A stretch of DNA of 64,000 nucleotides from Thalassobius sp050633445 (GCA_050633445.1 JBOEGN010000002.1:21913-85912); one strand, 5' to 3'; shown: positions 41,471-50,909, counted from the stretch's first letter. Program-made: numbers and translations. The notes: generated by a model not told the origin, from the letters alone.

Positions 41471-42825
41471 TGGCTTTCCTCCAGCCGGGTCAGCAGGTCG
41501 GGCAGGTATCCGGTGTCCACGCCCCCCTTGCCGAAAATGTCGTCGTCCATGATCGCGGCATGCAGCGCTGTGTTGGTTTTCACACCGTCCAGACGGATCA
41601 CGCGCAAAGCGTCTTGCATCCGGGTGATCGCCTCAGACCGTGTGGGGGCCCATGTGATCAGTTTGGCAATCATGGAATCGTAATAGGGCGAGATCATCGC
41701 GCCGGGTTGCATATGGCTGTCGACCCGCAGACCGGGCATCGAGGGGAACCAGACCTGCGTCACCCGGCCGGGGCTGGGCATGAAATCATTGACGATATCC
41801 TCGGCGTTCAGGCGGCATTCGATGGCATGGCCGGTCAGGGCGATGTCGTCTTGGGTGATCTCCAACGGGTGGCCCTCGGCAATCGCGATTTGCGTCGCGA
41901 TCAGGTCCAGGCCGGTGATCGCTTCGGTGACAGGGTGTTCGACCTGCACACGGGCGTTCATTTCCAGGAAATAGAACTCCTCGCGTTCCACATCGACCAG
42001 GAATTCCACGGTGCCCAGCGAGCGATAGCCGATATGCCGCGCGAAATCGGAGGCGGCTTGCAGCACGCCCTGACGCAGTTTTTCGGGCAGTTCGGGGGCA
42101 GGGGCCTCTTCCACGACTTTCTGGTATCGCCGCTGGATTGAACAGTCTCGCTCGCCTGCGTGCAACACCGTTGTGCCGTCCGAGATTATTTGCACTTCCA
42201 CATGACGCCCCACACGGACATAGCGTTCAAGGTAAACGCGCCCGTCGCCAAAGGCGGCCGCCGCTTCCGAGATGGCAAGATCCAGTTGGACGGGCAAATC
42301 CTCGGCCCGGTCAACACGTTTCATACCGCGACCACCGCCGCCTGAAACCGCCTTGATCAGCATCGGATAGCCGACGCGTTCAGACAGCTCCAGCGCCTCG
42401 GCGACCGTGTCCACCGTGCCGCCGGGCACCAGCGGCACGCCCGCGTTTTCGGCATGGGTGCGGGCGGTTAGCTTGTCGCCCACGGCCTCCAGATTGGCGG
42501 GGTCGGGGCCGATAAAGATCAGCCCTTCCTTGGCGCAAGCCTCTGCCAGCGCACGATTTTCTGACAGAAAGCCATATCCGGGGTGGATCGCATCACAGCC
42601 TGTGCCCTTAGCCGCCTGCACCACGGTTTCGACCTTCAGATAGCTTTCGGTCGCGGCGGCGGGGCCTAGACAGACGGCCCGTGTGGCCAGTTGCGCGCCC
42701 AATGTGTCACGATCCGCCTCGGACACGCCTAGAACCGTCTCGATCCCAAGGGCGCGGGCGGTGCGGATTACGCGCACGGCGATCTCGCCCCGGTTGGCGA
42801 TGAGTATGCGTTTGATCGGGGTCAT
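41467..42825 (-). CDS. Biotin carboxylase subunit (AccC-like)
   Basis: ATP-grasp enzyme of 452 residues that carboxylates biotin with ATP and bicarbonate. Motifs are IANRGEIAVRVIRTARALGI at the N terminus, GGGGRGMKRV in the ATP loop, the segment FLEMNARVQVEHPVTE, and SMIAKLITWAP near the end. AccC-type length with no fused carrier or transferase domain. Starts one base after the carrier gene stop and overlaps the transferase gene, so the three form one complex. A separate housekeeping accBC is presumably elsewhere. Confidence 0.92.
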   Translation of the reverse strand: MTPIKRILIANRGEIAVRVIRTARALGIETVLGVSEADRDTLGAQLATRAVCLGPAAATESYLKVETVVQAAKGTGCDAIHPGYGFLSENRALAEACAKEGLIFIGPDPANLEAVGDKLTARTHAENAGVPLVPGGTVDTVAEALELSERVGYPMLIKAVSGGGGRGMKRVDRAEDLPVQLDLAISEAAAAFGDGRVYLERYVRVGRHVEVQIISDGTTVLHAGERDCSIQRRYQKVVEEAPAPELPEKLRQGVLQAASDFARHIGYRSLGTVEFLVDVEREEFYFLEMNARVQVEHPVTEAITGLDLIATQIAIAEGHPLEITQDDIALTGHAIECRLNAEDIVNDFMPSPGRVTQVWFPSMPGLRVDSHMQPGAMISPYYDSMIAKLITWAPTRSEAITRMQDALRVIRLDGVKTNTALHAAIMDDDIFGKGGVDTGYLPDLLTRLEESQ

Positions 42826-42826
42826 G

Positions 42827-43294
42827 TCAGGACGGCTGCACGCGGATCAGGGTCTGGCCATGCTCGACCAGCTCGCCATTGGGGGCGACGATCTGGGTCA
42901 CGGTTCCGGCGACGCCCGCATGAACCTGGTTCATCAGTTTCATCACCTCGATAATGCCGATCACGCTGTCCTCGGCCACGGTGTCCCCGACCTGTACAAA
43001 GACCGGATCACCGGGTTTGGGGGCGTGATAAAAGGTGCCCAGCAGCGGCGCGGGAACATCGCTGCCACCACCAGCCGGGGCGGGTGCCGCCGCCGCCGGC
43101 TGGGGGGCCGGGGCCGTTGTCGCCACGGGAGTAGCGGCAGGACCCTCGGGTGCAGCGGGCACTGAGGCCACGCCTGCGCCGCGGCGACGCAGTTCCAGTT
43201 TGACGTCGCCCATTTCCAGCTTCAGCTCGTTGAAATCCGAGCCGTCGATGAGGTTGAGAATGTGATTGATGTCGTCGCGTGTCAGCCCGCTCAT
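42827..43294 (-). CDS. Biotin carboxyl carrier protein
   Basis: AccB-like carrier of 155 residues: an N-terminal helical part, an Ala/Pro linker (residues 43-80) and a C-terminal biotinyl domain with the biotinylated Lys119 in IIEVMKLMNQV (EVMKLM in place of the common EAMKM). ATG 43294 follows a strong GAGGAGGG ribosome site; a longer frame to 43333 lacks one. First gene of the carboxylase operon. A palindrome 86-100 bases upstream may bind the neighbouring IclR regulator. Confidence 0.9.
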   Translation of the reverse strand: MSGLTRDDINHILNLIDGSDFNELKLEMGDVKLELRRRGAGVASVPAAPEGPAATPVATTAPAPQPAAAAPAPAGGGSDVPAPLLGTFYHAPKPGDPVFVQVGDTVAEDSVIGIIEVMKLMNQVHAGVAGTVTQIVAPNGELVEHGQTLIRVQPS

Positions 43295-43379
43295 TGCGTG
43301 CCCTCCTCGTGCAGCGAAATGATGTTGGGGCAAGCCTAGGGGGGCAATGCGGACGAGCTCAATCTGGCATCAATGGTGA

Positions 43380-43394
43380 TTTCACTGAGTGAAA
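43380..43394. promoter_or_regulatory. 15-base palindrome, candidate IclR operator
   Basis: TTTCACTGAGTGAAA is a perfect palindrome around a central G. It lies in the 110-base gap between the iclR-type gene and the carboxylase operon and fits the short AT-flanked palindromes bound by IclR regulators. Confidence 0.5.
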
Positions 43395-43404
43395 CGGGGG
43401 TAAG

Positions 43405-44205
43405 TCACAGCTTGCGGGCAATCTGTTCGGCAGCGTCCAGCAGGGGGGCAGCAAAGACCTGAACGGCCTTTTCGCGGGTAAACACGCGCCGTGACCATGT
43501 GATGTTGATCACCCCCGGCACATGGTTCCCCAGCCGGATCGGAACCCCGATCGAGTCGCGTTTGTCATCCTCGCCCATGCGGCCCTGATCGAAGTTTCCA
43601 CCAAAGTCCGGGTCGCGGAGCGCATAGCCCTGATCACGGGTTTCAGCGAGGAGTTTGTCAATGTATTCAGGGGCATGCGCCCATCTGTCACCGGGTCGAC
43701 CCGACAGGCGCAGACGTTCCAGCGTGGCCTCGCGCACGGCATCCTCGCAAAACGCGATGAACGCCCGCCCTGAGGCCGAGCGCAGCATATTCACCTGAAA
43801 CCCGACCGGGCCAAGCGGCACATTGTCGATCCCGGCGCGGCTGGCGTTGGTCTCGATCACCTCCATGTGGGTCAGGCGCGGCACCGCCAGCACCGAGGGC
43901 CATTGCACCGCGTCACTGAGCGCCTGCAGGACGGGCGAGGCGGCCTCGACCAGCGCGTTTTCGTGGTCAATCCGGCGGGCCAGTTCGATCAGGGAATAGG
44001 ACGGCACATAGGCGTTATCGGCCATCCGTTGCCAGGCCATGCCCTGTTCTATCAGCGTTTTCAGGATGCGCAACAGCGAAGCCTTGGGGATGCCCGTCAT
44101 CCGGTGCAGATCCGCCAGCGAGGCCGCGCCCGTGGTCTGCAATATTTGCAAGACCTTCAGCCCGCGTTCCAGCGCGTTGATGGATTTGACCTGTAGTTTG
44201 CTCAT
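43405..44205 (-). CDS. IclR family transcriptional regulator
   Basis: Regulator of 266 residues: an N-terminal winged helix (ALERGLKVLQILQTTGAASL, recognition helix GIPKASLLRILKTLI) and a C-terminal GAF-like effector domain (PLGPVGFQVNMLRSASGRAF, then SIGVPIRLGNHVPGVINITW). It lies directly upstream of the carboxylase operon on the same strand, with a palindrome between, so it probably controls that operon. IclR regulators often sense aromatic or short-chain acids; the ligand is unknown. Confidence 0.88.
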   Translation of the reverse strand: MSKLQVKSINALERGLKVLQILQTTGAASLADLHRMTGIPKASLLRILKTLIEQGMAWQRMADNAYVPSYSLIELARRIDHENALVEAASPVLQALSDAVQWPSVLAVPRLTHMEVIETNASRAGIDNVPLGPVGFQVNMLRSASGRAFIAFCEDAVREATLERLRLSGRPGDRWAHAPEYIDKLLAETRDQGYALRDPDFGGNFDQGRMGEDDKRDSIGVPIRLGNHVPGVINITWSRRVFTREKAVQVFAAPLLDAAEQIARKL

Positions 44206-44259
44206 GCCCGGTGCTCCTGCGGTAACTGTGCCACCAGGTCAGGGGCTTGGCAACGGCAG

Positions 44260-47200
44260 CTAGTGGAAATCGCGGCTGGGGAACAGGCGTTTGGCCTGCT
44301 CGCGCGGGTGGCGCGCGCGAGGGGGATAGCGGGGCGTACGGGGGGCGTCATCGGCCTGTGGCTGGGTGATGCCGACGGCGTCCTCCAATGGGTGGCCCAG
44401 CTCGGTGATCTTGTGGGACAGATCCTCGATTTTCTCGGCGATGACATGCACGACCAGGCCTTCGCGCTGGATAAACCCGCTGACGCGCAGCAGCCGCCCG
44501 CCCATCACGGTGCGGCGGTATTGTTCATAGATCTTGGGCCAGACGACCACGTTGGACACGCCGGTTTCATCCTCGAGCGTCAGGAAAATCACCCCCGAGG
44601 CCGTGCCGGGCCGTTGTCGCGTGATCACCAGCCCGCAGACATTCAGGCGGCCCAGCGGGGCTGCGGGCAGGTCCGCATGCGGGGTCAGATCGGGGATGGA
44701 GCTGCGCAACAGCTCCATCGGGTGGGTGCGCAGGGACAGGCGCAGGGCGACGTAATCCTCGACCATCTCCTCGCCCAGATGCATGGGGGGCAGGGTGACG
44801 TCAGGCTCGGCCGCGCCCTCGCCATCCAGCGGATCAGCAAACAGCGGCAGTGGTTTGGCCGACCGGATCGCGCGCACCTGCCACAGAGCATCGCGCCGGG
44901 TCAGCCCCATCCCAACAAAGGCATCGGCTTCGGCCAGACGTTCCAGCACGGCGGGGGCCACGCCGGCGCGCAGCCACAGCGCCTCGGGGTCGGGATAGCC
45001 ATTCCCGCGCGAGGCGGTGATCCACTCGGCATCATCCTGCCGGAACCCCTTGATCTGCCGGAACCCCAACCGCAGCGCCAGCGTGCCGTCAGCGCGGCGT
45101 TCCAGCTGATTGTCCCAGTGGCTGTGATTGACGCAGACCGGGCGCAGCTCGACCCCGTGTTCACGGGCGTCCCGCACGATCTGGGCGGGGGCATAGAACC
45201 CCATCGGTTGCGAATTCAGCAGCGCGCAGGCAAAGATCGCCGGGTGATGGCATTTCAGCCACGAGGACACATAGGTCAGCATCGCAAAGGCCGCGGCATG
45301 GCTTTCGGGAAAGCCATATTCGCCGAACCCCTCGATCTGGCCGAAACAGCGTTCCGCAAAATCGGTGTCATAGCCGCGTTCCAGCATCCCGGCGATAAAC
45401 CGGTCACGGAAGGTGCCGATCGTGCCCATGCGGCGGAAGGTGGCCAGGGATCTGCGCAGCCGGTCGGCCTCTTCGGGGGTAAAGCCCGCGCCGACCACCG
45501 CGATCTGCATCGCTTGTTCCTGAAACAGCGGCACACCCAGCGTTTTGCCCAGCACTTTTTCCAGATCGGCCGAGGGGAAATGCACCGGTTCCTTGCCCTG
45601 ACGGCGGTTGATATAGGGGTGGACCATACCGCCCTGTATGGGGCCGGGGCGGACAATGGCGACCTCGATCACCAGATCATAGAAGGTGCGCGGCCGCATC
45701 CGGGGCAGGAAATTCATCTGCGCGCGGCTTTCGACCTGAAACACCCCCACCGCGTCGGCCACGCACAGCATGTCATAGGTGGCCGTGTCCTCTTGGGGGA
45801 CGTCATGCAGGGTCAACGAGGTGTTTTCATGGGTCTGCAACAGGTCAAAGGCCTTGCGGATACAGGTCAGCATCCCAAGGCTGAGGACATCCACCTTCAG
45901 GATGCCCAGCGTGTCGATGTCATCCTTGTCCCATTCGATGGTGGTGCGGTCGTCCATCGCGGCGTTCTCGATGGGACAGAGTTCATCCAGACGGCCCTTG
46001 GTGATGATAAATCCGCCGACATGCTGGCTCAGGTGGCGGGGAAAGCCGATCACCTCGCCGATCAGGCGGATGGTCTGGGTCAGGCGCTGATCGGACATGT
46101 CCAGGCCCAGCTCGCGGATGCGTTTGGGGTCGGCTCCGCCGTTGGATTGGCCCCAGATCTGGCTGGACAGGCCCGCCGTCACGTCCTGGCTCAGCCCCAT
46201 GACCTTGCCCACCTCGCGGATCGCGGCGCGGGACCGGAAATGGATCACCGTGGCGCACAGCCCCGCCCGGTGGCGGCCATAGCGGTCATAGATCCACTGG
46301 ATCACCTCCTCGCGGCGTTCATGTTCGAAATCCACGTCGATATCCGGCGGCTCGCCCCGGTATTTCGAGACAAAACGTTCGAACACCATAGTGATCTGAT
46401 CGGGGCCCACATCGGTGATGCCCAGCAGATAGCACAGGATCGAATTCGCCGCTGATCCGCGCCCCTGACATAAAATCCCCTGCGAGCGCGCGAATTGCAC
46501 GATGTCATAGACCGTCAGGAAATAGGCGGCAAAGCCCAGATCCGCGACCAGCCCCAATTCCTTTTGAACCAGCGCGCGCACCTTGTCGGGCGTGCCCTTG
46601 GGGTATCGGTTTTCGCACCCCTCGTGGGCCAGCCGCTCCAGCCGCTGTTGGGGTGTTTCGCCCTCGGCAATCTCGTCGGGGTATTCATAGCTGAGTTCGG
46701 ACAGATCAAAGCTGCACCGCGCCGCGATCTCCAGCGAGCGGCGCAGGGCGGCGGGGTGGTTGCGATAGAGCCGCGCCATATCCGCGTGGCCCTTGAGCCG
46801 CCGTTCGGCATTGGGCAGGGCGCGGGTGCCGATCTGGTCGATGGTGATATGGTCGCGCATACAGGTCAGCACGTCGGCCAACTGACGCCGGTTGCCCCGG
46901 TGCATCAGCACGTCGCCCACCGCCACCATGGGGGCTGAGCAGCGCAGCGCCAGGCGTGCGCAGGCATCGAAATAGGCCTGGTCCGTGCCGTCATAACGCG
47001 GGGCTGCCCCCACGAAGACGTGGCCGGGATAGCGCCGCTGCATCCGCTGAATGGGGGTGCGGGCTGCGTGCAGATCGGCACGCGGCAGGGCGATCAGGAT
47101 CATGCCCGCGCAGCCCTCGTGCAGATCTTTCAGGCTTAGCAAACACTGACCTTTTTCCGCGCGGCGTTTGCCCCGCGTCAGCAATCGGCTGAGCCGTTGA

Positions 47201-47622
47201 TAGGCCGCCCGGTCACGCGGCAGGGCGATCCATTCCACGGGGCAATCGGTCAGCACCAGACGGCAGCCCACGATCAGCCGGGGCAGGGACATGTCGGCGG
47301 GACGGGGGATGTCTTGCGGGGTGCCGACCTCTTGGCGCGAGCTACTGTCCGTGCGGTGTTCCGAGCGGATGCGGATTGCCTGTTGCGCCTCGTCGGCCTC
47401 GCGCCGCAGCTCTTTCAGCGCCGCATAGGCCCGCACCACCCCGGCCAGCGAATTGCGATCGGTGATGGCGATGGCCGACAGGCCCAGCTCGGCGGCGCGG
47501 GTGACCAGTTCCTCGGGGTGCGAGGCGCCGGTCAGAAAGGTAAAATTCGAGGTCACGCACAGTTCGGCATAATCCGGTCCGCCGAACTGGCGCGGGACGG
47601 TCGGTGTTTCGGGCAGGCTCAT
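44260..47622 (-). CDS. dnaE2: Error-prone DNA polymerase DnaE2
   Basis: C-family polymerase of 1120 residues used in SOS mutagenesis and lesion bypass with ImuA and ImuB. An N-terminal PHP domain (TSNFTFLTGASHPEELV) is followed by the polymerase core with catalytic aspartates in EPPDIDVDFEHERR and ILKVDVLSLGML. Helix-hairpin-helix and OB domains follow (VCGLVITRQRPGTASGVIFL), with a DnaE2-type C terminus. It lacks the clamp- and tau-binding tail of DnaE1. ATG 47622 overlaps the imuB stop (ATGA); the frame continues upstream but inside imuB. Confidence 0.95.
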   Translation of the reverse strand: MSLPETPTVPRQFGGPDYAELCVTSNFTFLTGASHPEELVTRAAELGLSAIAITDRNSLAGVVRAYAALKELRREADEAQQAIRIRSEHRTDSSSRQEVGTPQDIPRPADMSLPRLIVGCRLVLTDCPVEWIALPRDRAAYQRLSRLLTRGKRRAEKGQCLLSLKDLHEGCAGMILIALPRADLHAARTPIQRMQRRYPGHVFVGAAPRYDGTDQAYFDACARLALRCSAPMVAVGDVLMHRGNRRQLADVLTCMRDHITIDQIGTRALPNAERRLKGHADMARLYRNHPAALRRSLEIAARCSFDLSELSYEYPDEIAEGETPQQRLERLAHEGCENRYPKGTPDKVRALVQKELGLVADLGFAAYFLTVYDIVQFARSQGILCQGRGSAANSILCYLLGITDVGPDQITMVFERFVSKYRGEPPDIDVDFEHERREEVIQWIYDRYGRHRAGLCATVIHFRSRAAIREVGKVMGLSQDVTAGLSSQIWGQSNGGADPKRIRELGLDMSDQRLTQTIRLIGEVIGFPRHLSQHVGGFIITKGRLDELCPIENAAMDDRTTIEWDKDDIDTLGILKVDVLSLGMLTCIRKAFDLLQTHENTSLTLHDVPQEDTATYDMLCVADAVGVFQVESRAQMNFLPRMRPRTFYDLVIEVAIVRPGPIQGGMVHPYINRRQGKEPVHFPSADLEKVLGKTLGVPLFQEQAMQIAVVGAGFTPEEADRLRRSLATFRRMGTIGTFRDRFIAGMLERGYDTDFAERCFGQIEGFGEYGFPESHAAAFAMLTYVSSWLKCHHPAIFACALLNSQPMGFYAPAQIVRDAREHGVELRPVCVNHSHWDNQLERRADGTLALRLGFRQIKGFRQDDAEWITASRGNGYPDPEALWLRAGVAPAVLERLAEADAFVGMGLTRRDALWQVRAIRSAKPLPLFADPLDGEGAAEPDVTLPPMHLGEEMVEDYVALRLSLRTHPMELLRSSIPDLTPHADLPAAPLGRLNVCGLVITRQRPGTASGVIFLTLEDETGVSNVVVWPKIYEQYRRTVMGGRLLRVSGFIQREGLVVHVIAEKIEDLSHKITELGHPLEDAVGITQPQADDAPRTPRYPPRARHPREQAKRLFPSRDFH

Positions 47623-49097
47623 GCGAATTCCCCCTGTACGAACCAGCCGGGATTTTGCGGCGTGTGGAACAGCCACAATCGGCGTCCCTGCCGGGTTTCG
47701 ATGCGCCAGTAATCCCGCACGCCGTTGCGCCATGCCTCGTCTGACAGCCACCATTCCGGCGCGATGCGTTCCGGTCCCGTCGCCCGCGCCGTGGCCAGCG
47801 ACATGCGCCGCCAGCGGAACCGTTGCGGCGGGCGCGGGCCCGTGGCGGCAATCGGTTCGGGGGGGAACAGCGACAAGGGGCGTGGACGCAGGCTGATCCA
47901 CGGGCCTTCGGGGGTGGAATAGGCAGCGGGTGCGATGACAAAGCCGCGCTCGGGGATGTGGCTGTCAGCGGGCAGGAAGCGCTGCATATTTTCCAGCCCG
48001 ATGCGCGTGCCGATGCGGGTCAGCAGATCGTCCAACTGGTCGCGGCGCCCGCTATGGGCGGTGGCCATCTGCTGGACGGGCTGGGGCTCGACCTGCACCG
48101 CCTCTAGCCGCAGCTGATCAATGCCAAAGCCCGCGTCAATATCGCCCACGCCCCGTTCGAACAGGGGCAGGATACGCTGCGCATCACGCATGGCGCTGGC
48201 CAGCCGCAACTCAACCTGCTGACTGCCCTGATCAACCCGCCGCAGGGTCAGGCACAGGATGCGGGCCCCGGCCTCGTTACGCTTCAGCTTCGCGCAGAGC
48301 TGATCCAGCAGGCGGGCGGTGCCGGCCATCACATCCTCGGTCCGGCCGATGGGCTCGGGCAGGGTCAGGCGGGTGCCGTAATGGGGCGGGTCCTGCGCCG
48401 GGGTGATGGATTCGGGTTGATCCCCCAGGGCCTGGTCCAGCCGTTGCAGCAAGTCGGGCCCAAAGCGCCGGCTCAGCGGTGCGCGGGCGGTTTCCACCAG
48501 ATCCTGCACCCGGCGCAGCCCCAGCCGTTGCAGCCCGGTCACCGTGTTTTCGGGCAGGCGCAGGGCGGCAATGGGCAGATGGCCGATCCCGCCCTGTTCA
48601 ACACCCGGCGGGGCGATGCCTTCGTCGAAATGCGCCAGCGCCCAGGCCGCGCCGCGCGTGTCGGCCAGCCCCAACCGCACCGACAGGCCCGCGCGGGCCA
48701 ACCGGGCGCGGATATCATGCAGCAGCGGTTCCTCGCCGCCCCACAGATGGGTGGAACCTGTGACATCCAGCACCAGCCCATCCGACCCTTCGGTCCCCAC
48801 CCAGGGGCAATAGCGCGTGGCCCAACGGTTCAGCGCGCTTAGAAACCGCGCGTCCTGCACCGGGGTGGCGGGGGCGCTTTGCAGTTGCGGACAAAAGGCG
48901 CGCGCATCGGCAAAGGTCATGCCGCGGCTTAGCCCCTGCCGTTCGGCCTGGGCGTTCAGGCAGTACAGACGGTCGGTATTGGCCTGGTTCAACGTCAGCG
49001 CAAAGGGCGCCTCTGTCGGGCGCGCCCTAAGAGCCCGGTCGCTTGCCAACCGGGGAAACCACATCGAGACGATGCGTCGCGTGCGTCCAACGAACAT
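47619..49097 (-). CDS. imuB: ImuB, catalytically degenerate Y-family polymerase
   Basis: Y-family-like protein of about 492 residues that links DnaE2 to the clamp in the mutasome. It starts RRIVSMWFPRLASDRAL, where active Y-family enzymes have a catalytic Asp, so it is probably non-catalytic, as known for ImuB. Palm features remain (LVLDVTGSTHLWGGEEPLL). Helix-hairpin-helix and little-finger-like parts follow, and a long C-terminal tail ends FHTPQNPGWFVQGEFA. It overlaps imuA by about 70 bases and dnaE2 by four. A TTG at 49109 is an alternative start. Confidence 0.9.
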   Translation of the reverse strand: MFVGRTRRIVSMWFPRLASDRALRARPTEAPFALTLNQANTDRLYCLNAQAERQGLSRGMTFADARAFCPQLQSAPATPVQDARFLSALNRWATRYCPWVGTEGSDGLVLDVTGSTHLWGGEEPLLHDIRARLARAGLSVRLGLADTRGAAWALAHFDEGIAPPGVEQGGIGHLPIAALRLPENTVTGLQRLGLRRVQDLVETARAPLSRRFGPDLLQRLDQALGDQPESITPAQDPPHYGTRLTLPEPIGRTEDVMAGTARLLDQLCAKLKRNEAGARILCLTLRRVDQGSQQVELRLASAMRDAQRILPLFERGVGDIDAGFGIDQLRLEAVQVEPQPVQQMATAHSGRRDQLDDLLTRIGTRIGLENMQRFLPADSHIPERGFVIAPAAYSTPEGPWISLRPRPLSLFPPEPIAATGPRPPQRFRWRRMSLATARATGPERIAPEWWLSDEAWRNGVRDYWRIETRQGRRLWLFHTPQNPGWFVQGEFA

Positions 49098-49611
49098 CCC
49101 AAACCCCAAGTGTTCCTGATTTGTTCTTTTTAAGCTCCCAACGCATCAGAGTCGAGTCCTCAGCCGCCCGATCAGACAGGGGATCGTTCACAGGGGCGGC
49201 GTGCCAGCGGGTCTCTGCCGCGTTGCTGCCCATGTTTTCAGGGATCAGACACAAGCCGGTGGCCTTGCCCGCCTTGGCGGCCAGTTGCAGGCGGCGACCC
49301 TCGGTTAGGCCAATTTCCTGGCTCAACTCGACCACAACAAGGGGGACGCTGCCATCGCGCAGGGCCTCTTCGGTGACGGCCAGCGCGTCGATCTGGCTGG
49401 GCGCGCGGGCGATCAGCAGGCGGGCGGGGTCGAAAAAACGGCCAAGGCCAACGGGGTTCAGCTGTTCGTGCCGCCAGCCCTCGCGGACCCAGATCACAGA
49501 CCGGTCGTTTTGGGCGCAGCACACCGCCGCGAATCCCAGCGCGCCGGGGCCGTAAACCTCGTGTACGCGCGCGCGGCGCAGGGGAAACACCTGATCGAAC
49601 GGAATGCTCAT
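49027..49611 (-). CDS. imuA: ImuA, RecA-like mutasome protein
   Basis: Protein of 194 residues in the position and with the overall form of alphaproteobacterial ImuA (SulA/RecA-fold relative): an N-terminal VFPLRRARVHEVYGPGALGF, then SVIWVREGWRHEQLNPVGLG, PLVVVELSQEIGLTEGRRLQ and a basic C terminus. First gene of imuA-imuB-dnaE2. LexA normally controls such cassettes, but I see only a half-match to the alphaproteobacterial SOS box upstream. Confidence 0.85.
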   Translation of the reverse strand: MSIPFDQVFPLRRARVHEVYGPGALGFAAVCCAQNDRSVIWVREGWRHEQLNPVGLGRFFDPARLLIARAPSQIDALAVTEEALRDGSVPLVVVELSQEIGLTEGRRLQLAAKAGKATGLCLIPENMGSNAAETRWHAAPVNDPLSDRAAEDSTLMRWELKKNKSGTLGVWDVRWTHATHRLDVVSPVGKRPGS

Positions 49612-49778
49612 GCCCCCAATTTACACCGCTTGGGCCAGGTTTCAAATGGCTTTGCAGCCCGGCATGGTGCCATCGCGACGTTACGGGAGAACGGAAATTG
49701 ACCCCACGACAGGCGCGAAAAATCTTGTAGGCTACAGGTCAGGAGACATGTCCAAATCGCTGGACGAGGGAGAACACC

Positions 49779-50909
49779 ATGAAAGTCAAAGCCGCCATTC
49801 TTGAAGAGATCGGTCGCCCCGGCCCCTATGCTGAAACGCGCCCGCTGACCATCGAGGAAATCGACCTAGAAGGCCCGCGCGAAGGTGAAGTGCTGATCAA
49901 GGTCGAGGCGGCGGGGCTGTGCCACTCGGATCTGTCGGTGATCAACGGCGACCGGCCCCGGCAGGTGCCCATGGTGCTGGGCCACGAAAGCGCGGGTGTC
50001 ATCCAAGAGGTCGGCCCCGGCGTGACCCGTTATGCGCCCGGCGATCACGTGATAACGGTCTTCGTACCCAGTTGCGGGCATTGTGGGCCGTGCAGTGCGG
50101 GCCGCCCGGCGCTGTGTGAGCCTGGGGCGGCCTCGAATGGTGCCGGAGAGATGATCGGTGGCGGCACGCGGCTGTTGCGCAACGGTCAGACGGTCTATCA
50201 CATGACCGGAGTGGGCTGCTTTGCGGAATACGTCACGGTCTCGCAGAATTCACTGGTCAAGGTGGCCAAGGACGTGCCGCTGGATATCGCCGCCGTGATG
50301 GGTTGCGCGGTGCTGACGGGAGCGGGTGCGGTGTTCAACACGGGGGACGTCACGCCGGGCTGCACCACAGCAGTTGTCGGGCTGGGCGGCGTCGGGCTGT
50401 CCGCCGTCATGGCCGCCCATGCTGCTGGCGCCGAGAAAATCGTGGCCGTGGACATCCTGCCCGACAAGCTGAAGCTGGCCAAAGAACTGGGCGCGACCCA
50501 TGTGATCAACTCGAAAGATCCCGGCGCGCTGGAAGAGCTGCGCGACATCACCGGCGGAGGCGTCGACGCCGCGTTGGATTTCACGGGGAATGTGCATGCA
50601 TTGGGCTTTGCCTATCAGGCGACAAAACGCGGTGGGGCCACGGTGACGGCCGGACTGCCCAACCCTGCGGCCAAGCTAGAGATTCCCGCCGTCACCCTGA
50701 CCGCCGAAGAACGGGTGCTCAAGGGGAGCTATTTGGGGTCGGGCATCCCCAGCCGAGACATTCCCCGGTTCCTGGCGTTGTTCGCCCAGGGCCGGATGCC
50801 GGTGGACCGGCTGATGACCCACAAGATCGCGTTGGATGACATTAACGAAGGTTTCGACCGTCTACATTCCGGCGAGGCGATCCGGCAGGTCATCGACATG
50901 TCACTATAG
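49779..50909 (+). CDS. Zinc-dependent alcohol dehydrogenase (class III-like MDR)
   Basis: Medium-chain dehydrogenase of 376 residues. Catalytic zinc ligands are in AAGLCHSDLSV and LGHESAG; the structural zinc cysteines are in SCGHCGPCSAGRPALC; the NAD fold is VVGLGGVGLSAVMAA with Asp in VDILPDKL. It has the longer class I/III-type layout. It should oxidise a primary or secondary alcohol. A ribosome site (GAGGGAG) precedes ATG 49779. It is divergent from imuA and not clearly part of the catabolic locus. Confidence 0.9.
   Translation: MKVKAAILEEIGRPGPYAETRPLTIEEIDLEGPREGEVLIKVEAAGLCHSDLSVINGDRPRQVPMVLGHESAGVIQEVGPGVTRYAPGDHVITVFVPSCGHCGPCSAGRPALCEPGAASNGAGEMIGGGTRLLRNGQTVYHMTGVGCFAEYVTVSQNSLVKVAKDVPLDIAAVMGCAVLTGAGAVFNTGDVTPGCTTAVVGLGGVGLSAVMAAHAAGAEKIVAVDILPDKLKLAKELGATHVINSKDPGALEELRDITGGGVDAALDFTGNVHALGFAYQATKRGGATVTAGLPNPAAKLEIPAVTLTAEERVLKGSYLGSGIPSRDIPRFLALFAQGRMPVDRLMTHKIALDDINEGFDRLHSGEAIRQVIDMSL

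Noticed and set aside
44263..46455. 730-codon plus-strand open frame
   Set aside because: Antisense to dnaE2 with shadow composition; the minus strand has the clear polymerase motifs.
49612..49778. LexA box upstream of imuA
   Set aside because: Only one GTTC half-site is present; the second half does not match at the required spacing.
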